Assembly (NCBI RefSeq): GCF_900258435.1
Contig: NZ_LT992558.1
Span: forward strand, 1,579,518 to 1,643,517
Direction: 5' to 3'
Length of the DNA stretch: 64,000 nucleotides
Source of the DNA: Carnobacterium divergens
GTDB taxonomy: Bacteria > Bacillota > Bacilli > Lactobacillales > Carnobacteriaceae
Below are positions 50,839-58,758 of this stretch, piece after piece. The notes under the pieces were generated by a model. It had not been told where the DNA came from. It saw nothing but the letters and a program-made list of their open reading frames with translations, and searched no databases. The position numbers and the translations under genes are program-made. Numbering within the stretch: position 1 is the first letter of the stretch; every line of letters starts with the position of its first letter.

Positions 50839-52026
50839 TTGAAAAAAAGCATCACAACTCAAGCACCATCTTTATTATTACTCATTGTTTTAGTTGGTTT
50901 TCCACAAATCAGCGAAACGATTTTTACACCTTCCTTGCCAGACATCGCAAGTGATTTTGAGACGACACTAGGAACGGTACAGCTAACCTTAAGTATTTAT
51001 TTTTTAGCTTTTGCCTTAGGAGTCTTTTGCTGGGGAATTGTTTCTGATTTTATTGGACGTCGCCCTGCAATTCTATATGGTGTGATTCTTTACGGAATTG
51101 GTAGTTTGCTATGTTTTCAAGCAAAATCAATTGAATTCTTATTAGCTGCCCGTTTTATACAAGCTTTTGGAGCAAGCACAGGTTCAGTTGTTACCCAAAC
51201 CATTTTAAGAGAAAGCACAAATGGTTTGAGACGACATACTTTATTTGCTCAAATTTCTGCAGCACTAGCCTTTACACCTGCTATTGGTCCTTTAATTGGT
51301 GGAGTAGTAGACCAATTTTGGGGATTTCGAGCTGTCTTTTTTGGATTGGTTATAATGAGTCTTTTCGTTTTTAGCTATGCTTATTTTCGCTTAGGCGAGA
51401 CCTATGATGTTAAGCAACGATCAAAAGTGAAATTGCTTCCTATTGTAAAACGCTTTTTAAAAAACCAACACGTTTTGATTTATGGTTTTTTGATTGGAAC
51501 AATCAATGGCATTTTATTTAGTTACTATGCAGAAGCGCCATTTATTTTTATTGAGTATTTTCATTTTTCAACAGCTAGCTATGGCTTCCTTGGAATGATT
51601 GTCGCAGTAGCAAGTATTTTAGGTTCACTTTTGTCAAAGCGTTTAGTCACAAGTAGACAACCAGAAAAAATTATTTTAGATGGAATCAAAATAATGCTGG
51701 TAGGCATAAGTATTCTTTTAGCTGTTAGTGTGTCAACTTTTTTTGTTCCAGAATGGCAATGGATCATGTTGCTAGTGGGGATTTTTATCACGTTACTTGG
51801 AACAGGAACGGCTTTACCTAATTGTTTAAGTCTTGCGTTAGTGGATTTTCAGGATGTCATTGGATCTGCTGGTGGATTGTTTAGTTTAGGATACTATCTA
51901 TTGGTCAGTATGGTTACGTTTGGCATGAGCTTTGTTCACAATGGAACGCTCTGGGCAATGCCTTGCTATTTTTTGCTAATTGGTCTCATGATGTTGAAAT
52001 TAGCAAAAAAGTTGACTAGCAAGTAG
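50839..52026 (+). CDS. Bcr/CflA-type multidrug efflux MFS transporter
   Basis: The protein has 395 residues and about 12 transmembrane segments. The motif after helix 2 (WGIVSDFIGRRPAILYGV) and the helix 5 region (AFTPAIGPLIGGVVDQFWGF) fit the Bcr/CflA drug:proton antiporter group. The N-terminal TIFTPSLPDIASDF block is typical. The start is TTG 50839 after AGGAGGAG. The drug substrate cannot be told. Expression is probably controlled through the leader ORF. Confidence 0.85.
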   Translation: MKKSITTQAPSLLLLIVLVGFPQISETIFTPSLPDIASDFETTLGTVQLTLSIYFLAFALGVFCWGIVSDFIGRRPAILYGVILYGIGSLLCFQAKSIEFLLAARFIQAFGASTGSVVTQTILRESTNGLRRHTLFAQISAALAFTPAIGPLIGGVVDQFWGFRAVFFGLVIMSLFVFSYAYFRLGETYDVKQRSKVKLLPIVKRFLKNQHVLIYGFLIGTINGILFSYYAEAPFIFIEYFHFSTASYGFLGMIVAVASILGSLLSKRLVTSRQPEKIILDGIKIMLVGISILLAVSVSTFFVPEWQWIMLLVGIFITLLGTGTALPNCLSLALVDFQDVIGSAGGLFSLGYYLLVSMVTFGMSFVHNGTLWAMPCYFLLIGLMMLKLAKKLTSK

Positions 52027-52051
52027 TTTAGATTATGTTTTAAGAATAACT

Positions 52052-52091
52052 AAAAAACGATCGAAATCACCTAAGATTTTGATCGTTTTTT
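52052..52091. terminator. Bidirectional terminator between the MFS and GDPD genes
   Basis: AAAAAACGATC (52052-52062) pairs with GATCGTTTTTT (52081-52091), and the inner AAATC/GATTT extends the stem. A-runs and T-runs lie at both sides. Confidence 0.9.
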
Positions 52092-52094
52092 CTA

Positions 52095-53021
52095 TCATAT
52101 TTCATTTTTTTGAATCACATCAATATAAGAAGTCATCATAGCATTCATCGTCCCTCGCTGTTCCATCGAATTAGCCATCAACGCATTGTCTGTAATGATG
52201 CCATGGGCCGTAGTTGATAAATACTGATTAAATTCAGCTGGTTCGTCAACAGTCCACAAAAAGATCGGTTGTTTGCTTTCAAAAAATTCAGGAGCTGCCA
52301 TAGTATGTTTTAAGGTTAAAAATTGGAAAGCTGGATATTCTTTACTAGGTAACATTGAAACAATCATGCCAACTTGTATATCGTGATTGACTTCTTTAAC
52401 CTGATTCAAAAAAGCTTCATTGGTGGATTGGATCAAATAGGAATCAACAACGTCTTTTTCTGCCAATAAATCAGCTAATTGTTTAGGCATATCTAAACTG
52501 TCTTGTTTACTTGTTTTAATATCTAATAAAAGAGGTTGCTTCGCAGTTTTAGCTAAGTCAATTGCTTCTTCCAATGTTGCAATCGGCGCTTGAAAATTAT
52601 TTTGTTTCAACGTCAGTTTATTTAATTCTGCAAGTGTTAATTGATGAACTTTTTTCTTTTTACGCGCTAACCGTTTCAAACTTGCATCATGCATTAAAAT
52701 AAAATGTTCATCTTTTGTTTGCCGAACATCTAATTCAATATAGGCAGGCTTATAAGGGAGGGCTGCTTGAATGGATGAAAGTGTATTTTCAACGCCTCCA
52801 GCTTTGTAGCCCCTGTGGGCAATTATTTTCGAATTGGATTTAGGCACGCCCAATACTCCTTGTGGAAAGCTAAGTGGGGCAGTGTTGGACGGAATCCGAG
52901 ATTCAATTTTGACATTTTTCGATCTAGGACCATCTAGAGGTGAAAAAAAGAAACATAAGAAAAAAAATAAAAAGAGTAGCTTTAAAATAACAAGCCCCCA
53001 AGTGTAAAATAAGACTTTCAT
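52095..53021 (-). CDS. Membrane-anchored glycerophosphodiester phosphodiesterase family protein
   Basis: The protein has 308 residues. The first about 26 are very hydrophobic and anchor an extracellular GDPD domain. The catalytic residues are visible: IIAHRG, then GGVENTL, the metal-binding ELDVRQTKD and LMHD. The family cleaves glycerophosphodiesters such as teichoic-acid or lipid head groups. The ATG at 53021 is chosen because GGAAGG is eight bases upstream; an upstream in-frame ATG at 53036 overlaps that site. The C-terminal part (GIITDNALMANS) completes the barrel. Confidence 0.87.
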   Translation of the reverse strand: MKVLFYTWGLVILKLLFLFFFLCFFFSPLDGPRSKNVKIESRIPSNTAPLSFPQGVLGVPKSNSKIIAHRGYKAGGVENTLSSIQAALPYKPAYIELDVRQTKDEHFILMHDASLKRLARKKKKVHQLTLAELNKLTLKQNNFQAPIATLEEAIDLAKTAKQPLLLDIKTSKQDSLDMPKQLADLLAEKDVVDSYLIQSTNEAFLNQVKEVNHDIQVGMIVSMLPSKEYPAFQFLTLKHTMAAPEFFESKQPIFLWTVDEPAEFNQYLSTTAHGIITDNALMANSMEQRGTMNAMMTSYIDVIQKNEI

Positions 53022-53098
53022 TTGATCACCTTCCATTAGAATAGTGTAACAAAAAAAAGATAAAAAAAGAAGTTACTGTTTTTTAAATAAAAGTTAAG

Positions 53099-53104
53099 TA
53101 TACT
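53099..53104 (+). promoter_or_regulatory. -10 element of the GyrI-like gene
   Basis: TATACT about 58 bases upstream of the start; the -35 is poor. Confidence 0.35.
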
Positions 53105-53161
53105 GGTAAGAGTTATTCTTCGATAAGAAATAACCCATTTAACCAAAAAGGAGACGATAAA

Positions 53162-53743
53162 GTGACCTACTACGACTGGCGTAAGGTAGAAAAACAATTT
53201 TATTTCCCAACAACGGATCCCTATATTCTAAAAAAACCTGCTTTTCAATATTTGATAATTAAGCGATCAAACCCACTTCAAAAAGAAAGCTTTATTGAAG
53301 AAATGGAATGGGTGCTTGCCGTTTCAAAAGCAATCAAATTGAAATCAAATCAAACAAATAAAAATCCAGATTATCAACTTTTTCCAATTGAATGTCGTTG
53401 GATTCAATCGGATGTTGGCGAACAAATTGATTTTCAATTGATGATTCGTCAACCTCGGTTTATCAATGAAAAACTACTTCAGCAAGCCGTGTTAAGTAAA
53501 AATAATTTAACGCATCAGTTCTTTTTAGAACAACCCGAACCCACGTTACGTGTTTTTTGTCTACATAAAGGTTCTTACCACACAGAAGAAGATTGTTTAA
53601 ACAAAATGACACACTATTGTCAAAGTAAAGGATACCAACGAGTTGGAAAAGATTACGAAGAGATTTATGTAGCTGATTTTAGAAATCATACTCCTGAACA
53701 ATTAAAAACCGTTCTATCTTTTGAAATAGAAAAAACGACCTAA
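53162..53743 (+). CDS. GyrI-like small-molecule-binding domain protein
   Basis: This is a stand-alone GyrI-like/SOUL-type protein of 193 residues. The C-terminal hallmark is visible: LHKGSYHTEEDCLNKM, then EEIYVADFRNHTPEQLKTVL. The family binds or hydrolyses small hydrophobic or cyclic compounds, or acts as a drug-binding domain of regulators; this copy has no DNA-binding domain. It starts at GTG 53162 after AAAGGAGACGATAAA. The gene is monocistronic. Confidence 0.8.
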   Translation: MTYYDWRKVEKQFYFPTTDPYILKKPAFQYLIIKRSNPLQKESFIEEMEWVLAVSKAIKLKSNQTNKNPDYQLFPIECRWIQSDVGEQIDFQLMIRQPRFINEKLLQQAVLSKNNLTHQFFLEQPEPTLRVFCLHKGSYHTEEDCLNKMTHYCQSKGYQRVGKDYEEIYVADFRNHTPEQLKTVLSFEIEKTT

Positions 53744-53768
53744 TTTAACTAATTAGGTCGTTTTTTTT
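53732..53768. terminator. Bidirectional terminator between the GyrI-like gene and rqcH
   Basis: AAAACGACCTAATT (53732-53745) and AATTAGGTCGTTTT (53751-53764) form a perfect stem, followed by more T. The GyrI-like stop codon lies in the left arm. Confidence 0.9.
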
Positions 53769-55473
53769 AATTTACACGCAATGATTCAACCAGTTCCTTA
53801 TCAGGCGTTACATAGACCGTCTTTTGACCTTCGTAAATCACAAAGCCAGGTTTGGCTCCATTTGGTTTCCGAATGGCTTTAACGGGTACGTAATCGACTG
53901 GTACAAGTGCTGAAAGTTGTGACTTCGAATAGTAAGCCGCAATATTGGCAGCTTCAAGAATGGTTTCTTCACTAGGGTCTGCATGTTGAATAATGACATG
54001 AGAACCGGGAATGTTTTTTGTGTGAAGCCAAATATCACTTTTTCTTGCCAATTTAAGTGTTAATTCGTCATTTTGTAAATTGTTTTTCCCGACTAAAATG
54101 ACGGTTCCATCTGTTGCATGGTATTTTTCAGGCTTGCTTTTTTGTGCTTTCATTTGTTTTTTCTTAGTTTTTTTCTTTTTAAGATAACCAACCTGCGTCA
54201 ATTCTTCCTTAATTTCAGCCACATCTTTTGGCGTTGCTAAAGATAACTGAGTAGAAACCGATTCTAAATAATCAATTTCTCCCATCGTTAAATCAATTTG
54301 CTCGGTCACATAAGCAATGGCATTTTTAAGTTTTTGATATTTTGCAAAATATTTTTGTGCATTTTGAGAAGGATTTTTTCGAATATCCAATTTGATTGTA
54401 ATAGGAGCATCTTCTTCATAGAAGTTGGGCAGTTTAATCTCTGGTGCCCCGCGTTTAAATTCATGAAGATAGGCGGTTAAAATTTCACCTTTAATTCGAT
54501 AATCATCTGCCAATTCCGTTTCAGCCATTGTTTTATGCAATTTTTCTAACTTTTTCACATTTTTTTGCAATTCATTGTTTACCAATCGAATCAATTCAGA
54601 TCCTTGCTGGTGAACACGATCCTTTTCAGCTTTCCCGCCATAGTAAGCATCTAATAATTCACTTAGTAACGGAAAGGTTTTTTGTTCCCCCTCCAAACTT
54701 AAAAATGGGGTAGGGGTAAAGAAATCTTTTTGTGTGTTAGTCGTTAATGTTGGTGTTGCATTGCCATCTTTAACTTCGCTAATTAAACTTACAAAAACCT
54801 CCGGTAATAAAGCTAGATTACTTTCACTTCGAAAAATTATTTCAGCGGCTGTATCTCCGCCAATTCCTTGATACGTCGTTTGAAGTTGTCTTTGAATGGA
54901 CAATTCTGAAGCTGAATCTAACGTTTCGCTAATTTCTTGTTTCGTAACGGTAAAAGGGTTTAATTTATCTTGATGAGGTGGATTTAGATAGGTAGCACCC
55001 GGCATAACAGATCGGTAGCTATTTAAGCTTGCTGGGACATGTTTAATACAGTCAATAATACGTTTTGATTCTTGGTCGATTAAGAAAATATTACTATGGC
55101 GTCCCATTAACTCAACAATTAAAACAACGTTATGGATATCGCCAATTTCATCCCGACTTTTAAAGGTAAAATGAATAATCCGGTCATTGCCAATTTGCTG
55201 GATATCCTCTAAAATTGCTCCTTCTAATTGCTTTCTCAATAACATACAAAAATTAGGCGGTGTATTTGGGTTTTCATATGGAATCTGTGTAACTTGTATT
55301 CTTGCGTAACTTGGATGAGCAGACAATAACACACGGTGGTTTTTACCGTTTGCGCGCATCACTAAAATAATTTCACTTTGATAAGGTTGATGAATTTTTG
55401 ACAAGCGTCCGTTTTTTAACAAACTCTTTAATTCATCGACCATGGCATGAGTGAAAATTCCATCAAATGACAT
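53767..55473 (-). CDS. rqcH: Ribosome-associated quality control protein RqcH (NFACT/FbpA family)
   Basis: RqcH binds stalled 50S subunits with peptidyl-tRNA and adds C-terminal alanine tails that mark the peptide for degradation. Older annotations call it a fibronectin-binding protein. It has 568 residues. The NFACT-N domain opens with FDGIFTHAMVDEL and contains NDRIIHF, whose Asp-Arg pair is needed for tRNA binding. Helical coiled-coil segments follow (about residues 285-435), then NFACT-R with DIWLHTKNIPGSHVI. It is monocistronic. Confidence 0.92.
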   Translation of the reverse strand: MSFDGIFTHAMVDELKSLLKNGRLSKIHQPYQSEIILVMRANGKNHRVLLSAHPSYARIQVTQIPYENPNTPPNFCMLLRKQLEGAILEDIQQIGNDRIIHFTFKSRDEIGDIHNVVLIVELMGRHSNIFLIDQESKRIIDCIKHVPASLNSYRSVMPGATYLNPPHQDKLNPFTVTKQEISETLDSASELSIQRQLQTTYQGIGGDTAAEIIFRSESNLALLPEVFVSLISEVKDGNATPTLTTNTQKDFFTPTPFLSLEGEQKTFPLLSELLDAYYGGKAEKDRVHQQGSELIRLVNNELQKNVKKLEKLHKTMAETELADDYRIKGEILTAYLHEFKRGAPEIKLPNFYEEDAPITIKLDIRKNPSQNAQKYFAKYQKLKNAIAYVTEQIDLTMGEIDYLESVSTQLSLATPKDVAEIKEELTQVGYLKKKKTKKKQMKAQKSKPEKYHATDGTVILVGKNNLQNDELTLKLARKSDIWLHTKNIPGSHVIIQHADPSEETILEAANIAAYYSKSQLSALVPVDYVPVKAIRKPNGAKPGFVIYEGQKTVYVTPDKELVESLRVN

Positions 55474-55647
55474 AGGATTTCCTCACTTTCATTAATTGAA
55501 TAGGCATAAATAACAATCAAAAAAAATTTCTTTTTTTGTCGCCAACACTCTTATTATAACGTTTATTTCACTAAAAGTATATGGAGGATAAAAATGCCTT
55601 ACTTCTTATGATAAAGAAAAAATAAGAGAGTCTTCAAACAATATTAG

Positions 55648-55677
55648 TTGACTTTTTTTTTGTAAAAAAGGTAAAAT
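55648..55677 (+). promoter_or_regulatory. Carbonic anhydrase promoter
   Basis: TTGACT (55648-55653), an 18-base spacer and TAAAAT (55672-55677), about 35 bases before the start. Confidence 0.75.
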
Positions 55678-55711
55678 AAACGAAAGTTTGTGTATTTTAG
55701 GAGGAATGATT

Positions 55712-56413
55712 TTGGATTGGTTCTACGAAGAAGGCCCCAGAGGTCCTGAAAATTGGAAAAATATCTGTGCGATTTTTCATAAAGCTGAAAATGAAAGTTT
55801 ACAATCGCCTATTAATTTAAAAGAAGCAGAGGTTACAGCTGCGATGGATGGAAATCTACTTGATTTTGATTACCACGCAACAAATTTTAGATCCTCCTTT
55901 TTTAATCATACGGTCCATTTAAATCCTGTGGCAGGAGAAAAAATCAATCACGTAGTCTTTAATCATAAACGTTATACATTAGAAGATATCCATTTTCATC
56001 TACCTAGCGAACATTTGATTAACAGTCAGCAATTTCCTTTAGAAATGCACCTTGTTCATCGTTCAGCAAAAAACGAGTTGCTCGTTATTGGCGTCGTAGC
56101 AGAACCTACTCAAGTGCCCTTAAATAAAAAATTAGCGAAAATTGATAACATTGCATTAAATCCAAGAAATGCAGCTAGAGGATTTATAGTTCCTATTCTG
56201 TTAACACAATTGTTGCCTGAAAAACGTACTTTTTTTAATTATAGTGGGTCCCTTACAACACCGCCAACAGAAGGTCCCGTTGAATGGCTTGTATTTAAAA
56301 TGCCCGTTTACATGCGCCAAGGACTTTTAAAAGCTTTTGAGGAGCAGATTGGCAAAACCAATCGTCCTGTTCAAGAAAGAAAAGGGCGGCCCGTTTATTT
56401 AGCAGACAACTAG
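55712..56413 (+). CDS. Alpha-class carbonic anhydrase without signal peptide
   Basis: This enzyme interconverts CO2 and bicarbonate. It has 233 residues. The alpha-class features are clear: QSPINL, the zinc ligands in DIHFHLPSEH and EMHLVH, and NYSGSLTTPPTEGPVEW. The TTG at 55712 is chosen because TAGGAGG (55698-55704) is seven bases upstream. The product begins MDWFYEEGPRGPENW and has no signal peptide, and no longer start would add one. Bacterial alpha enzymes are usually exported, so a cytoplasmic place is unusual. It could supply bicarbonate for carboxylations such as CarB, though it is not in that operon. Confidence 0.9.
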   Translation: MDWFYEEGPRGPENWKNICAIFHKAENESLQSPINLKEAEVTAAMDGNLLDFDYHATNFRSSFFNHTVHLNPVAGEKINHVVFNHKRYTLEDIHFHLPSEHLINSQQFPLEMHLVHRSAKNELLVIGVVAEPTQVPLNKKLAKIDNIALNPRNAARGFIVPILLTQLLPEKRTFFNYSGSLTTPPTEGPVEWLVFKMPVYMRQGLLKAFEEQIGKTNRPVQERKGRPVYLADN

Positions 56414-56433
56414 CCTTAATTAGTGAAATCTGC

Positions 56434-56463
56434 TTGACAAATAAGATTGAAACATAGTAAGAT
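56434..56463 (+). promoter_or_regulatory. trpXYZ promoter with direct repeats
   Basis: TTGACA (56434-56439), an 18-base spacer and TAAGAT (56458-56463). The 9-base direct repeat TAAGATTGA occurs at 56442-56450 and 56458-56466, 16 bases apart. The second copy overlaps the -10, so it may bind a regulator. Confidence 0.75.
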
Positions 56464-56496
56464 TGATTTATCAAAGAAAACAAAGGAGTGCCACAC

Positions 56497-56559
56497 ATGA
56501 AAACAACACCAACGAATCTAAAACAATTAAATCGCAATTGGCAAAGCCAAAATAGATAG
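56497..56559 (+). CDS. Trp-containing leader peptide 1 of the trpXYZ operon (20 residues)
   Basis: AAAGGAG (56482-56488) precedes an ATG at 56497. The frame encodes 20 residues ending NRNWQSQNR and stops at TAG 56557-56559. It has a single Trp codon (56539-56541) and no homology to a structural protein. It lies 18 bases ahead of RNA segment 1 of a terminator/antiterminator fold, so it is probably the sensor ORF of an attenuator. The stretch TGGCAAAGCnAAAA is repeated in leader ORF 2. Confidence 0.6.
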   Translation: MKTTPTNLKQLNRNWQSQNR

Positions 56560-56580
56560 GTTGGATTTCATGAGAGTACT

Positions 56581-56700
56581 CATAGATGCAGCCTTCAGAC
56601 AGACTTTCTGAACTTGTATCTATGTTGGTTTATTTGAGAATTTACATTAAAATTCCACCGCATAGAAACGGATACCCTGATTCTATGTGGTTTTTGTTTT
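56581..56700 (+). promoter_or_regulatory. Four-segment attenuator of the trpXYZ operon
   Basis: Four RNA segments share the core CATAGA/TCTATG. Segment 1 is CATAGATGCA (56581-56590), segment 2 TGTATCTATG (56615-56624), segment 3 CCGCATAGAA (56658-56667) and segment 4 TTCTATGTGG (56681-56690). Pair 1:2 is a 10-base stem. Pair 2:3 (56619-56628 with 56658-56666, one bulged U) is an antiterminator. Pair 3:4, followed by TTTTTGTTTT, is an intrinsic terminator. This is the logic of a classic attenuator. Confidence 0.65.
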
Positions 56701-56706
56701 GCTAAA

Positions 56707-56750
56707 AACAGCTTCCACAATGGTTCTATTCATTGGGAAGCTGTTTTTTT
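56707..56750 (+). terminator. Second terminator in the trpXYZ leader
   Basis: AACAGCTTCC (56707-56716) plus CAATG pairs with CATTG plus GGAAGCTG (right arm 56731-56745), followed by a T-run to 56750. It lies between the first attenuator and leader ORF 2. CCACA in its left arm (56715-56719) can also pair with TGTGG of segment 4 (56686-56690), so it too may be conditional. Confidence 0.8.
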
Positions 56751-56780
56751 ATTCATAAAATAGGTAGAGGAGTTTTATAA

Positions 56781-56933
56781 ATGAGACAATGGACTAGTCA
56801 ACGATGGCAAAGCAAAAAGACGATATCAAACAATGAAATAATAATTTATTGGAGGAAAAACAATGAAAAAAATGATTGGTTTTATTACCGTATTGGTTAT
56901 TCTGTTAAGCGTTGCGTTTGTAACAGAAACTAA
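56781..56933 (+). CDS. Trp-containing leader ORF 2, overlapping trpX (50 codons)
   Basis: AGAGGAG (56766-56772) precedes an ATG at 56781. The frame begins MRQWTSQRWQSKK and runs 50 codons to TAA 56931-56933, overlapping trpX out of frame by 71 bases. Trp codons are at 56790-56792 and 56805-56807. A third (56850-56852) lies within the TTGGAGG ribosome binding site of trpX. Ribosomes translating this ORF would cover the trpX start, while ribosomes stalled at the first Trp codons would leave it free. Confidence 0.45.
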   Translation: MRQWTSQRWQSKKTISNNEIIIYWRKNNEKNDWFYYRIGYSVKRCVCNRN

Positions 56934-57846
56934 AAAACAAGCAACAAAAGAAAAAGAGATTCCAATTGTAGGAATTTTACAACTAACGAGCCATCCAGCA
57001 CTGGATAAGATTTATGAAGGCATCATGGATGCTCTAAAAGAAGAAGGGTTTGTCGATAAAAAAAATATCAAAATTGATTTTCAAAATGCACAAGGAGATC
57101 AAAGCAATTTAAAAACAATGAGTGAACGTTTTGCCAATGAACAAGCTGCTGTAATGGTAGGAATTGCTACACCTTCAGCACAAGCATTAGCAAATGCTTC
57201 AAAAGAAATCCCAATTGTTTTAGGTGCTGTAACAGATCCAAAAGGTGCAGGATTAGTGGCAGACAATCAGCATCCAGGAGGTAACATTACTGGTGTAAGT
57301 GATTTAACGCCAATCAAAGCACAGTTTAACTTAATCAAAACCCTTCTTCCAAACGCTAAAAAAATAGGCATTATCTATTCATCAAGTGAAGATAATTCAG
57401 TTGTTCAAGGCAAACAAGCAGAAGAAGAAGCCAAAAAATCGGGTTTAGAACCTATTACAGCAACGGTTTCTTCAACTAATGATGTTAATCAAGTAGCCAC
57501 TAACTTAGCTGAAAAAGTTGATGCTATCTATGTTCCCGCTGATAATACCGTGGCTAGTGCCATGAATACTTTAATTTCAGTCACAGATGCCAAAGGAATT
57601 CCTGTATTTCCAGCTGTCGATACAATGGTAGCTGAAGGTGGGTTAGCAACCGTTGGATTAAACCAATACGAACTAGGAAAAATGACGGGGAAAATGACGG
57701 CTGATTTATTAAAAGGGAAGAAAAAAGCAGCAACTACACCGATTGAATATTTAAAACATGGAGATACCATTATTAATCCTAAAAAAGCAGAAAAACTAGG
57801 CATCACCATTCCGAAAGAAATGTTAGATCACGCAATCATCAATTAA
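56863..57846 (+). CDS. trpX: Tryptophan-type ABC transporter substrate-binding protein
   Basis: This ABC_sub_bind (DUF534) family protein of 327 residues has an N-terminal hydrophobic segment (about residues 5-21). It lacks a lipobox cysteine, so it is probably tethered by that helix or secreted. Core blocks are VGILQLTSHPALDKIYEGI, GAVTDPKGAGLV and LNQYELGKMTG. The family was named TrpX in streptococci and relatives. The Trp-coded leader ORFs upstream support tryptophan as the ligand. TTGGAGG precedes the ATG. Confidence 0.8.
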   Translation: MKKMIGFITVLVILLSVAFVTETKKQATKEKEIPIVGILQLTSHPALDKIYEGIMDALKEEGFVDKKNIKIDFQNAQGDQSNLKTMSERFANEQAAVMVGIATPSAQALANASKEIPIVLGAVTDPKGAGLVADNQHPGGNITGVSDLTPIKAQFNLIKTLLPNAKKIGIIYSSSEDNSVVQGKQAEEEAKKSGLEPITATVSSTNDVNQVATNLAEKVDAIYVPADNTVASAMNTLISVTDAKGIPVFPAVDTMVAEGGLATVGLNQYELGKMTGKMTADLLKGKKKAATTPIEYLKHGDTIINPKKAEKLGITIPKEMLDHAIIN

Positions 57847-57867
57847 TGAGTATTGGAGGAAGAATAA

Positions 57868-58758
57868 ATGAATTTAATCGTTACAGCAACTTCACAAGGA
57901 TTATTATGGGGCGTAATGGCGCTAGGAATTTTTATTACCTTTAGAATTTTAGATTTACCTGATATGACAGCAGAAGGGTCCTTTCCTTTAGGTGCTGCCG
58001 TTTGTACCAAGTTAATATTATCAGGTGTTCATCCAATAGTGGCAACACTAGTCGCATTTATTAGTGGCATGTTGGCAGGGGCCATCACAGGATTTTTAAT
58101 TACAAAATGCAACATTCCAGGATTACTAGCTGGAATTTTAACGATGACGGGTTTGTATTCCATTAATCTTCGAATTATGGGACGTGCTAATTTAAGCCTA
58201 CTTGGCAAGGAAAAGCTTAATGATCTGCTTCGCCCCTTACAGTTACCAGCGCAATTTGATACGATTTTAATTGGTTTGATTATCGTAGTGGTCGTTATTC
58301 TTTTATTGATCCTCTTTTTTAACACAGAATTAGGTCAAGCCTTAATTGCTACTGGAGACAATGAAATCATGGCTCGTTCACTAGGTGTTTCTACAAATAA
58401 AACTAAAATTTTAGCGTTAATGTTATCCAACGGCATGATTGCTTTTGCTGGCGGGTTAATCACACAAGATAACGGCTATGCAGATATCAGCATGGGGATT
58501 GGGACCATAGTTATTGGATTAGCTTCAGTTATCATCGGAGAAGTCGTTTTTGGCAACCTCTCATTAGGAAATCGATTGATTTGTGTGATTCTTGGAGCGA
58601 TTATCTACCGTTTGATTATTACTTTCGTGTTAGTTATTGGCTTACAACCAAATGATTTGAAACTCTTTTCAGCTATCATTTTAGCTGTTTGTTTGGCACT
58701 CCCAAGCCTACGCTTAAAACTAAACTTAAATTTCTTTGCTAAAAAGGAGGAAGCCTAA
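57868..58758 (+). CDS. trpY: Tryptophan-type ABC transporter permease
   Basis: The membrane subunit has 296 residues and about eight hydrophobic segments, and belongs to the BPD_transp_2 (branched-chain/ribose-like) permease group. It opens with ATSQGLLWGVMALGIFITFR and later has FAGGLITQDNGYADISMGIG. TTGGAGG precedes the ATG. Its stop overlaps the ATPase start by one base (TAATG). Confidence 0.82.
   Translation: MNLIVTATSQGLLWGVMALGIFITFRILDLPDMTAEGSFPLGAAVCTKLILSGVHPIVATLVAFISGMLAGAITGFLITKCNIPGLLAGILTMTGLYSINLRIMGRANLSLLGKEKLNDLLRPLQLPAQFDTILIGLIIVVVVILLLILFFNTELGQALIATGDNEIMARSLGVSTNKTKILALMLSNGMIAFAGGLITQDNGYADISMGIGTIVIGLASVIIGEVVFGNLSLGNRLICVILGAIIYRLIITFVLVIGLQPNDLKLFSAIILAVCLALPSLRLKLNLNFFAKKEEA

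Noticed and set aside
55594-55611. Five-codon ORF with a good ribosome binding site upstream of the carbonic anhydrase promoter
   Set aside because: It lies upstream of the mapped-by-eye promoter and would not be on the carbonic anhydrase transcript; likely chance.
56551-56590. TRAP-type GAG/TAG repeats in the trpX leader
   Set aside because: Only a few NAG triplets are present and their spacing is irregular; TRAP sites need about 9-11 regularly spaced repeats.
56560-56700. T-box riboswitch in the trpX leader
   Set aside because: The span is too short, and I see neither the conserved T-box sequence (AGGGTGGTACCGCG-like) nor a proper Stem I with a Trp specifier loop.
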